A stretch of DNA of 64,000 nt from positions 1-64,000 of IMG/VR virus record IMGVR_UViG_3300044701_003175; one strand, written 5' to 3'. The stretch comes from a virus. The position numbers were made by a program, and so were the translations under genes. Positions 46,828 through 55,545 of the stretch are shown here, in pieces. The notes beneath the pieces are model-generated. The model did not search any database. It was not told where the DNA came from and saw nothing but the letters and a program-made list of their open reading frames with translations. Position 1 is the first letter of the stretch. The number at the start of each line of letters is the position of its first letter.

Positions 46828-47529
46828 TTATACCGCCGACTCATAGGTAAATTGAACAAGTATCTTGTCATTAGCACTTATCAAAAATGGAGTACTTTCC
46901 GTAACGGCAACGCCTTCGTCAAAAGTTGCAGACTGAGAGTGCATAAATAGCTCTATACGGTTTGTGAAGTTGTTATTAAAAATTGCTGTACCAAAATATG
47001 TAATACCTGGTCCTTCATCTCGCATAACAACTTGACCAACTGGCTGATAATTTTCCACAATTCCACTAGAAGGCAGACTCAAAGAATAAGTACCACTGCC
47101 TCGGTTAAATCCAATGGTTCCTGCTTGAATTCTTATTTCACCAAAAATTGTTGCTCCAACATAGGTATATCTACCTTGAAGAGTTCCATTTCCAATCTGA
47201 GGATTTGTAGAGCTTCCATACCAAATTGGTGTATACAAAGTCCAAGGAGCGATTGCAAATTCTCCAGTTGCTCCCGTAGGCCCTGTAGGACCAGGAACAA
47301 GTGATGCCGCACCTTCTGGACCTATTGGACCAGTTGGACCAATCTCACCCTGTGGACCAGTAGCACCGATAGCAGTTGAATCAAGACCCGCTGGGCCTGT
47401 AGGACCAGTTGGACCTTGAGCACTTGTGCGAACTAAACGCCAAGCAGTGCCGTCCCAGTAGTAAGTGTTAACACCGTTTGTGTACTCTTGATTTAGAGTT
47501 GGATTAGTTGGAAAGTCTATAGCTGTCAT
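46828..47529 (-). CDS. Short-shaft collagen-like fibre with globular head (233 aa)
   Basis: AGAGGAT precedes the ATG. The N-terminal attachment module ([19 protein letters not shown]) is shared with two other fibres. About 16 Gly-X-Y triplets follow at ~38-91. The C-terminal ~140 residues are a beta-rich head ([20 protein letters not shown] ... [17 protein letters not shown]) that resembles the end of the 1899-aa fibre and has the look of a TNF/C1q-type trimer head. It may be a short spike. Confidence 0.82.
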   Translation of the reverse strand: MTAIDFPTNPTLNQEYTNGVNTYYWDGTAWRLVRTSAQGPTGPTGPAGLDSTAIGATGPQGEIGPTGPIGPEGAASLVPGPTGPTGATGEFAIAPWTLYTPIWYGSSTNPQIGNGTLQGRYTYVGATIFGEIRIQAGTIGFNRGSGTYSLSLPSSGIVENYQPVGQVVMRDEGPGITYFGTAIFNNNFTNRIELFMHSQSATFDEGVAVTESTPFLISANDKILVQFTYESAV

Positions 47530-47543
47530 CTATTTATCCTCTT

Positions 47544-50500
47544 CTAACTCGGTACCGAAACAAAAGCACCAGTTATATACAAAGCTGTGCCTGTGCTTAG
47601 TGTAGTAGGAGCAGTGCCAGTTACAGGGGTAAGCAACCCATTGGTTCCTTCAAAATAAAGTTTCATTGTTGCAGAACCTTCTGATTGGCTAATAGCCTTT
47701 ACTGAATATAAACTTCCAGCTTGCGAACCGTCTATATCCAAAAATCCAACCGCGGTGATAGTTTCAACTGAATTCGGTAGGAATGGAAGAGTTACTGTCA
47801 ACTGCGCAGAGCTAAAAGCAGAGTTGGAATAAATAATTCTCACACCAAAAGTGACATCTTGACCGTACCTCGTATACTCACCAAAAACAGTAGGAGTTCC
47901 TGTTATACCTCCAGCAATTGGTACATACTGATTTGATACAGGTTCTCCTGTAGGTCCTGTTGGACCCGAAGGACCAGTTGGACCAATCTTGTCAACAATC
48001 TCGATGATGCCACCGATACTTGGCTCAGTAACGTCAACATAAACTAGTTGTGTTGGAGCATCAAGTGGTACATCATAAATAATGGTTGTGTCTGCGCTAG
48101 CTCCAGTACGACCCTGAGTAGGAGAGTTATTGATTGTTCCTGGAACAGTAGAAGCAGAGAATTGACTTAAACGAAGCGCAAATGGGTTTGAAGTTAAAAC
48201 TTGACTTACGTCAATATAAACACGTTCGCCTCGAACTGCAGTTAGGGTTGGGTTTCCTCCAAGCAATGATTGAACTTGGTAAGAGCCACCATCTCCAGTA
48301 GAAGTTACTATATAAGTAACTCCACCCTTAGCTCCCGTAGGACCAAATGGACCTGTAGGACCAGTTGGACCTGGTTGGGTAGATGCTGGACCAGTAGGAC
48401 CAGTAACTCCTGGACCAGTAGGACCAGTAGGACCAACAATTTGTCCTACATTATTCCAACTATCTCCATCCCAAACATACAAATCGCCATCAGCATCTAC
48501 AGCGCGACCATCATTAAGAGTGTTGCCAGTAGAAGGAAGTTCTCCAACTGTCGCAACGCTTGCTTTCATTGTGATTGAAGTACCTTGTGGTCCTGTTGGA
48601 CCAGTCGGTCCTAAATCACCCTGAGGACCAGTTGGACCTTCAACCGTTGAGTCAGCACCAGTAGGACCAGTAGGACCAATCAAAGCACCAGCTTCAATCC
48701 ATCCATCTTCAGAGGTATAGATATAGATAGTGTCTTCTTCGTAGATAACGTAGAAATCGCCTACCTCGGCTGAAGTTGCTCCAGCTCCAGCAATAAAGTC
48801 TGCGTAAGTGTTGTAGTAACCCTTAGCTTGAGAACCGACACCCTGAGGACCAGTAGGACCAGTAACAATTGGGCCTGTGGCTCCTGTTGCTCCCGTTGGA
48901 CCTACTAATCTGCCTTGGTCTTCCCAAGCTGAACCATTCCACACCCAAAGATTGCCTGTATCTAAAACAATGTATGCATCATTTGTTGTGTTACCAGAAG
49001 TAGGCAACTCTGATGATGAAGCCAAGTTTCCTAGTAGATTTAAAGAAAATCCTTGAGGACCCTGAGGGCCCGTTGGGCCTGTATCACCTTGAGCACCAGT
49101 TGGGCCTGTTGCTCCACCAAACTCTGTCGTACCTACTTCGACCCAGAAGTCGTCGTAGTAAACAAATACAGCACCATTTACAGTGTCGAACCAAACTTGA
49201 CCAGCAACTGGGTTTTCTGGTGGAGTAGCAGATTTAGGTATGAACTGTCCGTCTGGACCTGTTGGTCCAACAAACTGTCCAGCATCTACCCAACCAGAAC
49301 CATCCCAAACATAAAGATTTCCATCTGCAGCAACAACATAAGCATCATTTAAATTATTGTCAGATGCTGGGAGTAAGCTAGTTGTGGCTATCTCTCCAAT
49401 AACATTTAGAGCAACTCCTTGCGGACCAGTGGGTCCTGTTGGACCAGTTGGACCTGTAACCTGAGAGTCTGCACCTGTAGGACCAGTTACACCCTGAATA
49501 CCTTGCTCACCCTGAATACCCTGAATACCTTGAGGACCAGTAGGTCCTGTTGGACCTGTCACTTCTGGTCCAGTTGGGCCAGTAATTCCTCGATAACCAG
49601 TAGGACCCGTCGCACCTGTAGGTCCAGTAGGTCCTTCGACAGTGCTGTCTAAACCTGCAGGACCTGTAGGACCAGTAGGTCCGACTGGAGCTGCACCAGT
49701 TTCAATCCAATAACCGTCGTAGTAAACATAAGTTTTTCCATTGTTGCTGTTAAACCAAGCATCACCATTGTCAGGAGAGGCAGGAGGAGTTGAATCAGCA
49801 ATTGCAAAAGCACCCAGCTCGCCTTGGGTACCTGTTGGACCAGTTGCACCAGTAGCACCTGTTGGTCCAAGAGGACCAGTTGGGCCTTGGATATTTCCAA
49901 CGTTGTCCCACTCAAGACCGATTGCGTCCCAAACGTACAGGTCACCATTTACTAAGTATCCGTCGCCTTCATTACCTGTTGGTTGTGCGGCTTGTAGTGA
50001 AGCAAGGTCTGGGTATGAACCAAGAATTGTTACACCTACACCTGGATCACCTTGAGAACCAGTAGCACCAGTAGGACCAGTTACACCTTGAATACCTTGT
50101 GAACCTGTAGGACCAGTAGCACCTGTTGGCCCCACTTCACCTTGTGGACCAGTTACACCTTGCTCACCTTGTGGACCAGTTACACCTTGCTCACCTTGTG
50201 GACCAGTAGCACCTGTTGGCCCCACTTCACCTTGTGGACCAGTTACACCTTGCTCACCTTGTGGACCAGTAGCACCAACTTCACCTGTTGCACCAGTTGG
50301 ACCTACTTCACCCTGAGGACCAGTTGGACCTTCAACCGTTGAGTCAGCACCAGTAGGACCAGTAGGACCAGTTACACCTTGCTCACCCTGAGGACCAGTA
50401 GGACCCTCGACTGTGCTATCTGCACCTGTAGCACCTGTAGGACCAATCTCACCCTGTGGGCCAGTTGGACCTGTAGCACCTGTTGGACCAACCTCACCTT

Positions 50501-53243
50501 GAATACCTTGCTCACCCTGTGGGCCAGTAGCACCTGTTGGACCAACCTCACCTTGAGCACCAGTTGGACCTGGAACTGTGCTATCAGCACCAGTAGGACC
50601 CGTGGCACCAGTTGGACCAGTAGCACCTGTAGGACCTTCAACGGTGCTGTCAGCACCAGTTGGACCTTGCGGACCAGTGATTGCTGGGCCAGTGGCACCA
50701 GTGGCACCTGTAGGACCTATAGGCCCTTGAGGACCCATATCTCCAGTACGTGCAAAAGTAATAATGATGTCTTCATCATTTGAGAATGCTGTTGCTAAAC
50801 CACTTACATAAGAAACTGGAACTGTGAAATATCCAGAATTCTCGGCAATGTTTCCAGTAATAGCAAACAAAGCAAAGTCAGCAGAGTTTGTTTTATTGCT
50901 GATTCGGAAGTGACCCTTAATTGGGCTGGTTGAATCATCAATTGTTCTAAGGAATGCTTGAATGTCGATGGCCCCATCGGACTCATCGTCAATAAACATG
51001 TATGTGGAAAGTTGAAGGTCTGCAGTATTAAATCGCAGTTTGCCAACACCTGGGTCTGCTTCTGCAGTTGTTGATGAGAATGTGAAGTCGAAAGATGCTC
51101 CACCAAAATTACCAGCTGGTCCTGTCGCACCTGTAGCACCAGTAGCACCAGATACACCTTGCTCGCCTGTCGCACCTGTCGCACCAGTTGCGCCTACTGC
51201 TCCATCGGCTCCTGCGGCACCAGTAGGTCCAGTTGCGCCCACATTTCCTTGAGCTCCAGTAGGTCCAGTTGCTCCCGCTGCTCCTGTGCTTCCTGCAGCA
51301 CCTGTAGGTCCAGTCGCACCTGCTTCTCCTTGAATTCCTTGTGCACCTGTTGCTCCTGTTGCTCCCGTTGCGCCTGTCGCACCTGTGGCACCAGTGTCAC
51401 CTTTGTCACCAGTACGAGCAAATGTGAGAATTACATCTGCTCCATTTGAATAAGAAGTTGCAAGACCACTTACATATGCAACTGGAACTTTAAAATAACC
51501 AGAGGCCTCAGTGCTTGCGCCCGTAATTGCAAAAAACGCGTAGTTGTTTGAATCTGTCTTTACCGCAATGCGGATGTGACCCTTGATTGTGCTGGTTGAG
51601 TCATCGATTGTTCGAAGGTAGTTTTGAATATCAACTGCACCATCAGACTCGTCATCGATGTACATAAATGTTGCAGCACTTAAATCTGCATTATTAAAAC
51701 GAACTCCACCAGTACCTGGGTCTGAATCAGTAATTAGTGAGCTAAATGTGTAATCAAGTGTTACTCCACCAAACGAACCTTGTGGACCAGTAGGACCTGT
51801 TACACCCTCGGGACCTTGTGGGCCAGTAGCACCTGTTACTGATTGACCTGTCGCACCTGTTGCACCTGTAGCACCAGTTGGACCAGCAACGCCTGTTGCA
51901 CCCGTTGGACCCTGAATACCTTGCTCACCTGTAGCACCTGCAGGACCAGTTACACCCTGAATACCTTGTTCACCTTGTGGACCTGTTGCTCCTGTAGCAC
52001 CAGTCTCTCCCGCTGGGCCTACAGCACCTGTAGCACCTGTAGGACCTGTATCCCCAGTTGCACCTGTTGCACCAACTGAACCTTGAGCACCTGTTGCACC
52101 AGTTGGTCCAACTGGTCCAACCTCACCTGTGGCACCTGTAGGACCTGGCACTGTGCTAGCGGAACCTTGAGCACCTGTTGCACCAGTAGCACCTGTTGCA
52201 CCAGTAGCACCAGTTGGTCCTCTATCACCGATATCGCCTGTTCGAGCAAAAGTAACTAAAACATCATCATCAGTATTAAAAGATGCGGCTAGACCACTGA
52301 GATATGCAACCTCAACTTTGAAATAACCACTATCTTCTACATAATTTTCAATTGCAAAAATTGCTGAGTAGTTCGAATCACTCTTGCGTGAAATTCTAAA
52401 GTGACCTTTAAGTTGGCTGGTCGAAGCCATAATTGTGCGCAGAAGATTTTGAACATCAATGCCGCCATCTTGCTCATCGTCAATAAACATGTAACTAGCA
52501 GAAGCAAGGTCAGCATTATTAAATTTAATTCGTCCAGAACCTGGGTCTGAATCGGTTGTGTTTGTGCTGAACGTCATGTCCAGCGTTACTCCACCAAACT
52601 GACCTGCAGGACCAGTGGCACCTGTAGGACCAGTTACATTAGATGCTGCACCTGTTGGTCCTTGCTCACCTTGAGCACCTGTAGGACCAGTAGGTCCTTC
52701 GACAGTTGAGGCTGCTCCCGTAGCACCTGTAGCACCAGTTGGACCGACGCTACCTGTTGCACCAGTAGCTCCAGTTGGTCCTGTCGAACCCGTGCTTCCT
52801 GTTGGTCCACCAGCGGGACCCGCTGGGCCTGTAGGACCTTGAGGACCTGCTGGACCGACTTGACCGCGAAGAACGTCGATACCTGCAGGAGATGTGGTGA
52901 TACGGTCAACCGTGTCAAGTTTGGTTATATCAATGTCACTGTTATCGCCCTGAGGCAAATAAAATCTAAATTCTGTTGAACGTCTGCCAGAAATTCTTAC
53001 TTTTGCAGTCCAATACCAACCGCGGGGGCTGAGGTCTAGGTCATCGGTGCAAGGAAGTTCTACTGAAAAAGAGCCTGTACTGTTAAGAGTAGCCGTAATT
53101 GGGCTAGATACAATAATTGCATCATTTGTGTCTTCAATTCGACTTGATGCTGTAAAGGTGATTGTGCCAGACGCAGGGGAGCCAGAACTCTTTAAGTACT
53201 GACCAACAACACTTCTTGTGTTTACGTCAGGAGAAAAACTCAT
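47544..53243 (-). CDS. Giant collagen-like tail fibre (1899 aa)
   Basis: The N-terminal beta domain (1-~125, [19 protein letters not shown]) differs from that of the other fibres and likely docks to the virion. Then come alternating collagen-like runs ([12 protein letters not shown] triplets) and globular modules. Three ~120-residue modules of one family (F-G-G-V-T-L-D-x-T-F-S ... F-A-R-T-G-D) lie in the first half. In the second half there are several W-x-W-x-G modules ([19 protein letters not shown]) and G-D-A-W modules. The C-terminal ~110 residues form a head. No signal peptide is present. It is the first gene of the ~29-kb fibre block and probably a very long fibre. Confidence 0.88.
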   Translation of the reverse strand: MSFSPDVNTRSVVGQYLKSSGSPASGTITFTASSRIEDTNDAIIVSSPITATLNSTGSFSVELPCTDDLDLSPRGWYWTAKVRISGRRSTEFRFYLPQGDNSDIDITKLDTVDRITTSPAGIDVLRGQVGPAGPQGPTGPAGPAGGPTGSTGSTGPTGATGATGSVGPTGATGATGAASTVEGPTGPTGAQGEQGPTGAASNVTGPTGATGPAGQFGGVTLDMTFSTNTTDSDPGSGRIKFNNADLASASYMFIDDEQDGGIDVQNLLRTIMASTSQLKGHFRISRKSDSNYSAIFAIENYVEDSGYFKVEVAYLSGLAASFNTDDDVLVTFARTGDIGDRGPTGATGATGATGATGAQGSASTVPGPTGATGEVGPVGPTGATGAQGSVGATGATGDTGPTGATGAVGPAGETGATGATGPQGEQGIQGVTGPAGATGEQGIQGPTGATGVAGPTGATGATGATGQSVTGATGPQGPEGVTGPTGPQGSFGGVTLDYTFSSLITDSDPGTGGVRFNNADLSAATFMYIDDESDGAVDIQNYLRTIDDSTSTIKGHIRIAVKTDSNNYAFFAITGASTEASGYFKVPVAYVSGLATSYSNGADVILTFARTGDKGDTGATGATGATGATGATGAQGIQGEAGATGPTGAAGSTGAAGATGPTGAQGNVGATGPTGAAGADGAVGATGATGATGEQGVSGATGATGATGPAGNFGGASFDFTFSSTTAEADPGVGKLRFNTADLQLSTYMFIDDESDGAIDIQAFLRTIDDSTSPIKGHFRISNKTNSADFALFAITGNIAENSGYFTVPVSYVSGLATAFSNDEDIIITFARTGDMGPQGPIGPTGATGATGPAITGPQGPTGADSTVEGPTGATGPTGATGPTGADSTVPGPTGAQGEVGPTGATGPQGEQGIQGEVGPTGATGPTGPQGEIGPTGATGADSTVEGPTGPQGEQGVTGPTGPTGADSTVEGPTGPQGEVGPTGATGEVGATGPQGEQGVTGPQGEVGPTGATGPQGEQGVTGPQGEQGVTGPQGEVGPTGATGPTGSQGIQGVTGPTGATGSQGDPGVGVTILGSYPDLASLQAAQPTGNEGDGYLVNGDLYVWDAIGLEWDNVGNIQGPTGPLGPTGATGATGPTGTQGELGAFAIADSTPPASPDNGDAWFNSNNGKTYVYYDGYWIETGAAPVGPTGPTGPAGLDSTVEGPTGPTGATGPTGYRGITGPTGPEVTGPTGPTGPQGIQGIQGEQGIQGVTGPTGADSQVTGPTGPTGPTGPQGVALNVIGEIATTSLLPASDNNLNDAYVVAADGNLYVWDGSGWVDAGQFVGPTGPDGQFIPKSATPPENPVAGQVWFDTVNGAVFVYYDDFWVEVGTTEFGGATGPTGAQGDTGPTGPQGPQGFSLNLLGNLASSSELPTSGNTTNDAYIVLDTGNLWVWNGSAWEDQGRLVGPTGATGATGPIVTGPTGPQGVGSQAKGYYNTYADFIAGAGATSAEVGDFYVIYEEDTIYIYTSEDGWIEAGALIGPTGPTGADSTVEGPTGPQGDLGPTGPTGPQGTSITMKASVATVGELPSTGNTLNDGRAVDADGDLYVWDGDSWNNVGQIVGPTGPTGPGVTGPTGPASTQPGPTGPTGPFGPTGAKGGVTYIVTSTGDGGSYQVQSLLGGNPTLTAVRGERVYIDVSQVLTSNPFALRLSQFSASTVPGTINNSPTQGRTGASADTTIIYDVPLDAPTQLVYVDVTEPSIGGIIEIVDKIGPTGPSGPTGPTGEPVSNQYVPIAGGITGTPTVFGEYTRYGQDVTFGVRIIYSNSAFSSAQLTVTLPFLPNSVETITAVGFLDIDGSQAGSLYSVKAISQSEGSATMKLYFEGTNGLLTPVTGTAPTTLSTGTALYITGAFVSVPS
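50111..50275 (-). repeat. Recent DNA-level tandem duplications in collagen-coding sequence
   Basis: The block beginning ACCTGTTGGCCCCACTTCAC at 50121 recurs at 50211, an exact 90-base shift that keeps the Gly-X-Y frame. Inside it a 27-base unit (TTGTGGACCAGTTACACCTT onwards) is also repeated. Identity at the DNA level, including third codon positions, indicates recent expansion. Confidence 0.75.
50743..51112 (-). repeat. Globular module copy 3 in the 1899-aa fibre
   Basis: Third copy, with [19 protein letters not shown] and [13 protein letters not shown]. Copies 2 and 3 share short exact DNA stretches (for example around TCATCAATTGTTC and TCATCGATTGTTC), pointing to duplication within this gene. 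Confidence 0.8.
51408..51778 (-). repeat. Globular module copy 2 in the 1899-aa fibre
   Basis: Second copy, with [19 protein letters not shown] and [13 protein letters not shown]. It is separated from copy 1 by ~455 bases of collagen-like code and kept by protein-level similarity. Confidence 0.8.
52237..52602 (-). repeat. Globular module copy 1 in the 1899-aa fibre
   Basis: First (N-terminal) of three related ~120-residue modules. It runs from [11 protein letters not shown] to [10 protein letters not shown] and contains [19 protein letters not shown] and [13 protein letters not shown]. Confidence 0.8.
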
Positions 53244-53348
53244 TCGCGGTGCTCCAGGTCTCGACGGTCTCTACAGGAGACTGCACAGGCAAACAGGCTC
53301 CTCGACTGTTTTATATTGTACGCTGTCGCGGACATGGCTATCTTTAAA
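53244..53348 (-). other. GC-rich leader upstream of the fibre block
   Basis: This 105-base gap between the metallophosphoesterase stop and the first fibre gene contains a stretch richer in G+C than its surroundings, with a repeated GAGACC (on the minus strand GAGACC-GTC-GAGACC). TACAAT on the minus strand near 53317-53322 is -10-like, but I see no good -35. A promoter or structured leader for the fibre operon is plausible. Confidence 0.35.
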
Positions 53349-54566
53349 TTATGCGCTTCTTGTAGCACATAAAACACTTATATCCCTTCTTGGGTTATGG
53401 TCTCCACCAATAACCAAAGTTAGGACACCGGGGGGTGATTCCAACCCGTGCCTGTCTCTAAACCACGCACTTCCTGGGTCAGTGGTTGGAGCTTGCAGCC
53501 ACAAGCGACTTCCCACATCCATGCTTTTGAAAGAATGATAATGCCCAGAAATCCAAACATCACAGGCCCCTAAGGGGGTTTGACCTGCTGATTGCTCAGA
53601 TAAATATTTTAAGACATCTCTACCAGTTTGATGTCCGTGAAAAAGACCAAGCATGGTCCCACAAACATTTACAGCTAATGTTTGATGCTGCTTTTCAGGG
53701 AATCTAAACTCCACATGAGACAAATTATCGTTTTCTGCGCAGGCATCTTGCACAGCGCTTGCGATCTCAACGTTCCAACCATCTGATGGGTCTGTTATAA
53801 CTTGACGACCTGCTTCGTCATGGTTTCCATTTACTACAGGTACAACTATTTTTTCAGCGTAAGGAGCAAAAGCTTTTACCTGAGCCAACAAAAGACGACG
53901 AGCAAGCCTAGTTTGCTCTGTTATACCTAAATCTGATACAGCTTGACCTTGAACTCTTCCTCCTTGAGAAACGGTTCCTTCTACATGGTCTCCTGGAAGT
54001 GGGATTACAACAGTTCCTATAGGTCTTCCAATTTTTCTCAGCTCTAGAAGTCTCTGTACTCCAGCTTCAGTTAGGTCAAGCAAGCGTTTTACAGTTGTGT
54101 CAGTTCCAACATCTCCTTGCTTTTTTCCAATCTGCTGATCACTTGGAGCAAAAACATATGCAAGCTCTCCAGTAATTTTTTGAGATACTTTTGAAGGTCT
54201 CCATTTAGAAACTTCGCTTATTAATTTTTCTAAATCAAAGTCCATCTCCACAGAGGAAGCAGAAGAGGTTGGTGTGAGACTGGCTCGGTATGCTTCTAGC
54301 CATTCACCTCTATGGTTTTGCCACCTTGACCTTCTTAGAGAGCTAATTGACCAATCTTTTGGGTCTAAGTCAAACTCTTTTAAAAGTTCAACTGCATCTG
54401 CGCTATTACCCGCTGGTCTTGGTGTTGATATAAAAAATCCCTCGCCTTTAGACGGGTCTACCTCGAGGCGGGGTCTCCACGATTCGGGGGTGTTGGAGTC
54501 TCTATAATCAGAACCGCTTGGCCCCGGTGAAATTAGCTCAGCGAGTCTGTCTGTTAGAGACGACAT
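53349..54566 (-). CDS. Calcineurin-like metallophosphoesterase
   Basis: This 405-aa protein has metal-binding motifs in order: APSD143-Q-Q145-IGK (the first motif, usually D-x-H, here with Gln), PG192D193H194, VNG247N248H249D250E251, then GLFHGHQTG and the final SGHYHS. These define the calcineurin-like phosphoesterase fold with two metal ions; phage members may be nucleases (Mre11/SbcD-like) or phosphodiesterases. The first ~100 residues are a separate charged N-terminal region. AAGGAGA precedes the ATG, which overlaps the previous stop (TGATG). The function is likely in DNA processing, but the substrate is unknown. Confidence 0.85.
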   Translation of the reverse strand: MSSLTDRLAELISPGPSGSDYRDSNTPESWRPRLEVDPSKGEGFFISTPRPAGNSADAVELLKEFDLDPKDWSISSLRRSRWQNHRGEWLEAYRASLTPTSSASSVEMDFDLEKLISEVSKWRPSKVSQKITGELAYVFAPSDQQIGKKQGDVGTDTTVKRLLDLTEAGVQRLLELRKIGRPIGTVVIPLPGDHVEGTVSQGGRVQGQAVSDLGITEQTRLARRLLLAQVKAFAPYAEKIVVPVVNGNHDEAGRQVITDPSDGWNVEIASAVQDACAENDNLSHVEFRFPEKQHQTLAVNVCGTMLGLFHGHQTGRDVLKYLSEQSAGQTPLGACDVWISGHYHSFKSMDVGSRLWLQAPTTDPGSAWFRDRHGLESPPGVLTLVIGGDHNPRRDISVLCATRSA

Positions 54567-54841
54567 CAGTTCTCCTTAATCGCTTTATCTCTGCCAGTAA
54601 AGCAGCGGCACTGCTGACGTCTATGTAGTGTTATAGATGCAAATGCCACTTCATATCCTTCATCAAGAAGAATTCGGTGAACTTGTCGATTTGACACTGT
54701 CCCTGACTTAGAACGAGTAGAGAAAATTAACTCTAAAGCTTCCTTGTCTTCACCCTCTAGCTCGGTTAGAAGCTTTCCAATGCCGCAGGGGAGCCCTGGT
54801 TCAGAACGTTTAATATCGCGTAGTTTTTCGGCTAAACTCAT
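54566..54841 (-). CDS. Small helix-turn-helix protein
   Basis: I choose the ATG at 54841 with GGAGG six bases upstream; a GTG one codon earlier is in frame. The 91-aa product has a helical N-terminus and a likely HTH, TVSNRQVHRILLDEGYEVAFASITLHRRQQ (~48-77), as seen in small actinophage DNA-binding proteins. It is coupled to the metallophosphoesterase gene. It could regulate the leftward operon or be a packaging-related DNA binder. Confidence 0.65.
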   Translation of the reverse strand: MSLAEKLRDIKRSEPGLPCGIGKLLTELEGEDKEALELIFSTRSKSGTVSNRQVHRILLDEGYEVAFASITLHRRQQCRCFTGRDKAIKEN

Positions 54842-54957
54842 CACAATCCTCCAGTTAAGGTCACCGTAAACTTAACGGTTACTCTATACAAAAGGATAAC
54901 ACTAAAAATATAAAATTAATAGTGTTTAGTGTATGGGCGTGTTATAAAAAAGTGTTT

Positions 54958-55356
54958 CTAGGAATTAGGAGATTTCCTGTTTCTTCGCTTCATAGGTGGT
55001 TCAGCCATAGGTACAGTGTCTGGGATTACCACCGCTTGGGCTAGAACTTTAATTATTAAATCTTTGGTTTCGCTAGTTTCCTTGTGGAGGTCAGATATTT
55101 GGGTCTCAAGGGAGCTGGTCTTTCTGGCTACATCTGCTAGGCTAAGCCCCCCATTCGCGTTAGGGTGAATTGGCTCTGTGGCTACTTCAATTTCTTCGCG
55201 TATAATTCGACGGAGTAGCTTTAACCAAAATCTGGTTACTCCAAAGAATGCCCCTGTAAGAGCAATTAGGAACATCAAAATCGCTGAGACATCGCCGATG
55301 TCTAGAGAATTTGGAGTCCCTGGCTCCCACCAAGAGGCAGCCAAGGCTGAAATCAT
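54958..55356 (-). CDS. Small membrane protein with coiled coil (holin-like or unknown)
   Basis: This 132-aa protein has one clear transmembrane segment (~21-44, DVSAILMFLIALTGAFFGVT) followed by a basic stretch (WLKLLRRIIREE), a helical coiled-coil region (~72-108, SLADVARKTSSLETQISDLHKE) and a basic C-terminal end. The layout is like the DUF2746-type membrane proteins near lysis genes of actinophages. No lysis enzyme is beside it, so the role is open. AGGACC precedes the ATG. The 113-base gap downstream (54845-54957) is AT-rich and may hold a promoter for the HTH gene. Confidence 0.6.
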   Translation of the reverse strand: MISALAASWWEPGTPNSLDIGDVSAILMFLIALTGAFFGVTRFWLKLLRRIIREEIEVATEPIHPNANGGLSLADVARKTSSLETQISDLHKETSETKDLIIKVLAQAVVIPDTVPMAEPPMKRRNRKSPNS

Positions 55357-55491
55357 TTTTTGGTCCTAACTGTATGGTCTAGTAGCGAAGACTATGGATA
55401 TAGTTTATATTAAGTTTTGGCGGACTAGGTTGGTCTAGCGAAAGCCAAAGATGTATATTTGCTACACGCCCAAAATTTTTTGTTGCTTGTC

Positions 55492-55521
55492 TTGACTCTT
55501 GTTTTAGAGTTAGGATACTTT
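55492..55521 (+). promoter_or_regulatory. Promoter for the primase-helicase gene
   Basis: TTGACT (55492-55497) and TACTTT (55516-55521) are 18 bases apart, a sigma-70-like promoter. GGAGGT (55537-55542) is the ribosome site before the ATG at 55546. The rest of the 189-base divergent gap (55357-55545) holds two related GGTCTAG motifs near 55376 and 55432 that could be operator half-sites. Confidence 0.6.
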
Positions 55522-55545
55522 TAGTTCTATGACGACGGAGGTTAA

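Noticed and set aside
45900-53000. Dense regularly spaced GGACCAGT-type repeats resembling a CRISPR array
   Set aside because: The period follows 9-base Gly-X-Y codon triplets inside long open frames; repeats are not separated by unique spacers.
53250-53342. Possible 31-residue minus-strand frame ending at the start of the 1899-aa fibre
   Set aside because: No ribosome site, atypical Arg/Ser/Cys composition and a base composition unlike neighbouring genes; better seen as a leader.
53218-53538. 106-aa plus-strand open frame across the leader and metallophosphoesterase
   Set aside because: Most of it lies antisense to a clear metallophosphoesterase gene, with no ribosome site.
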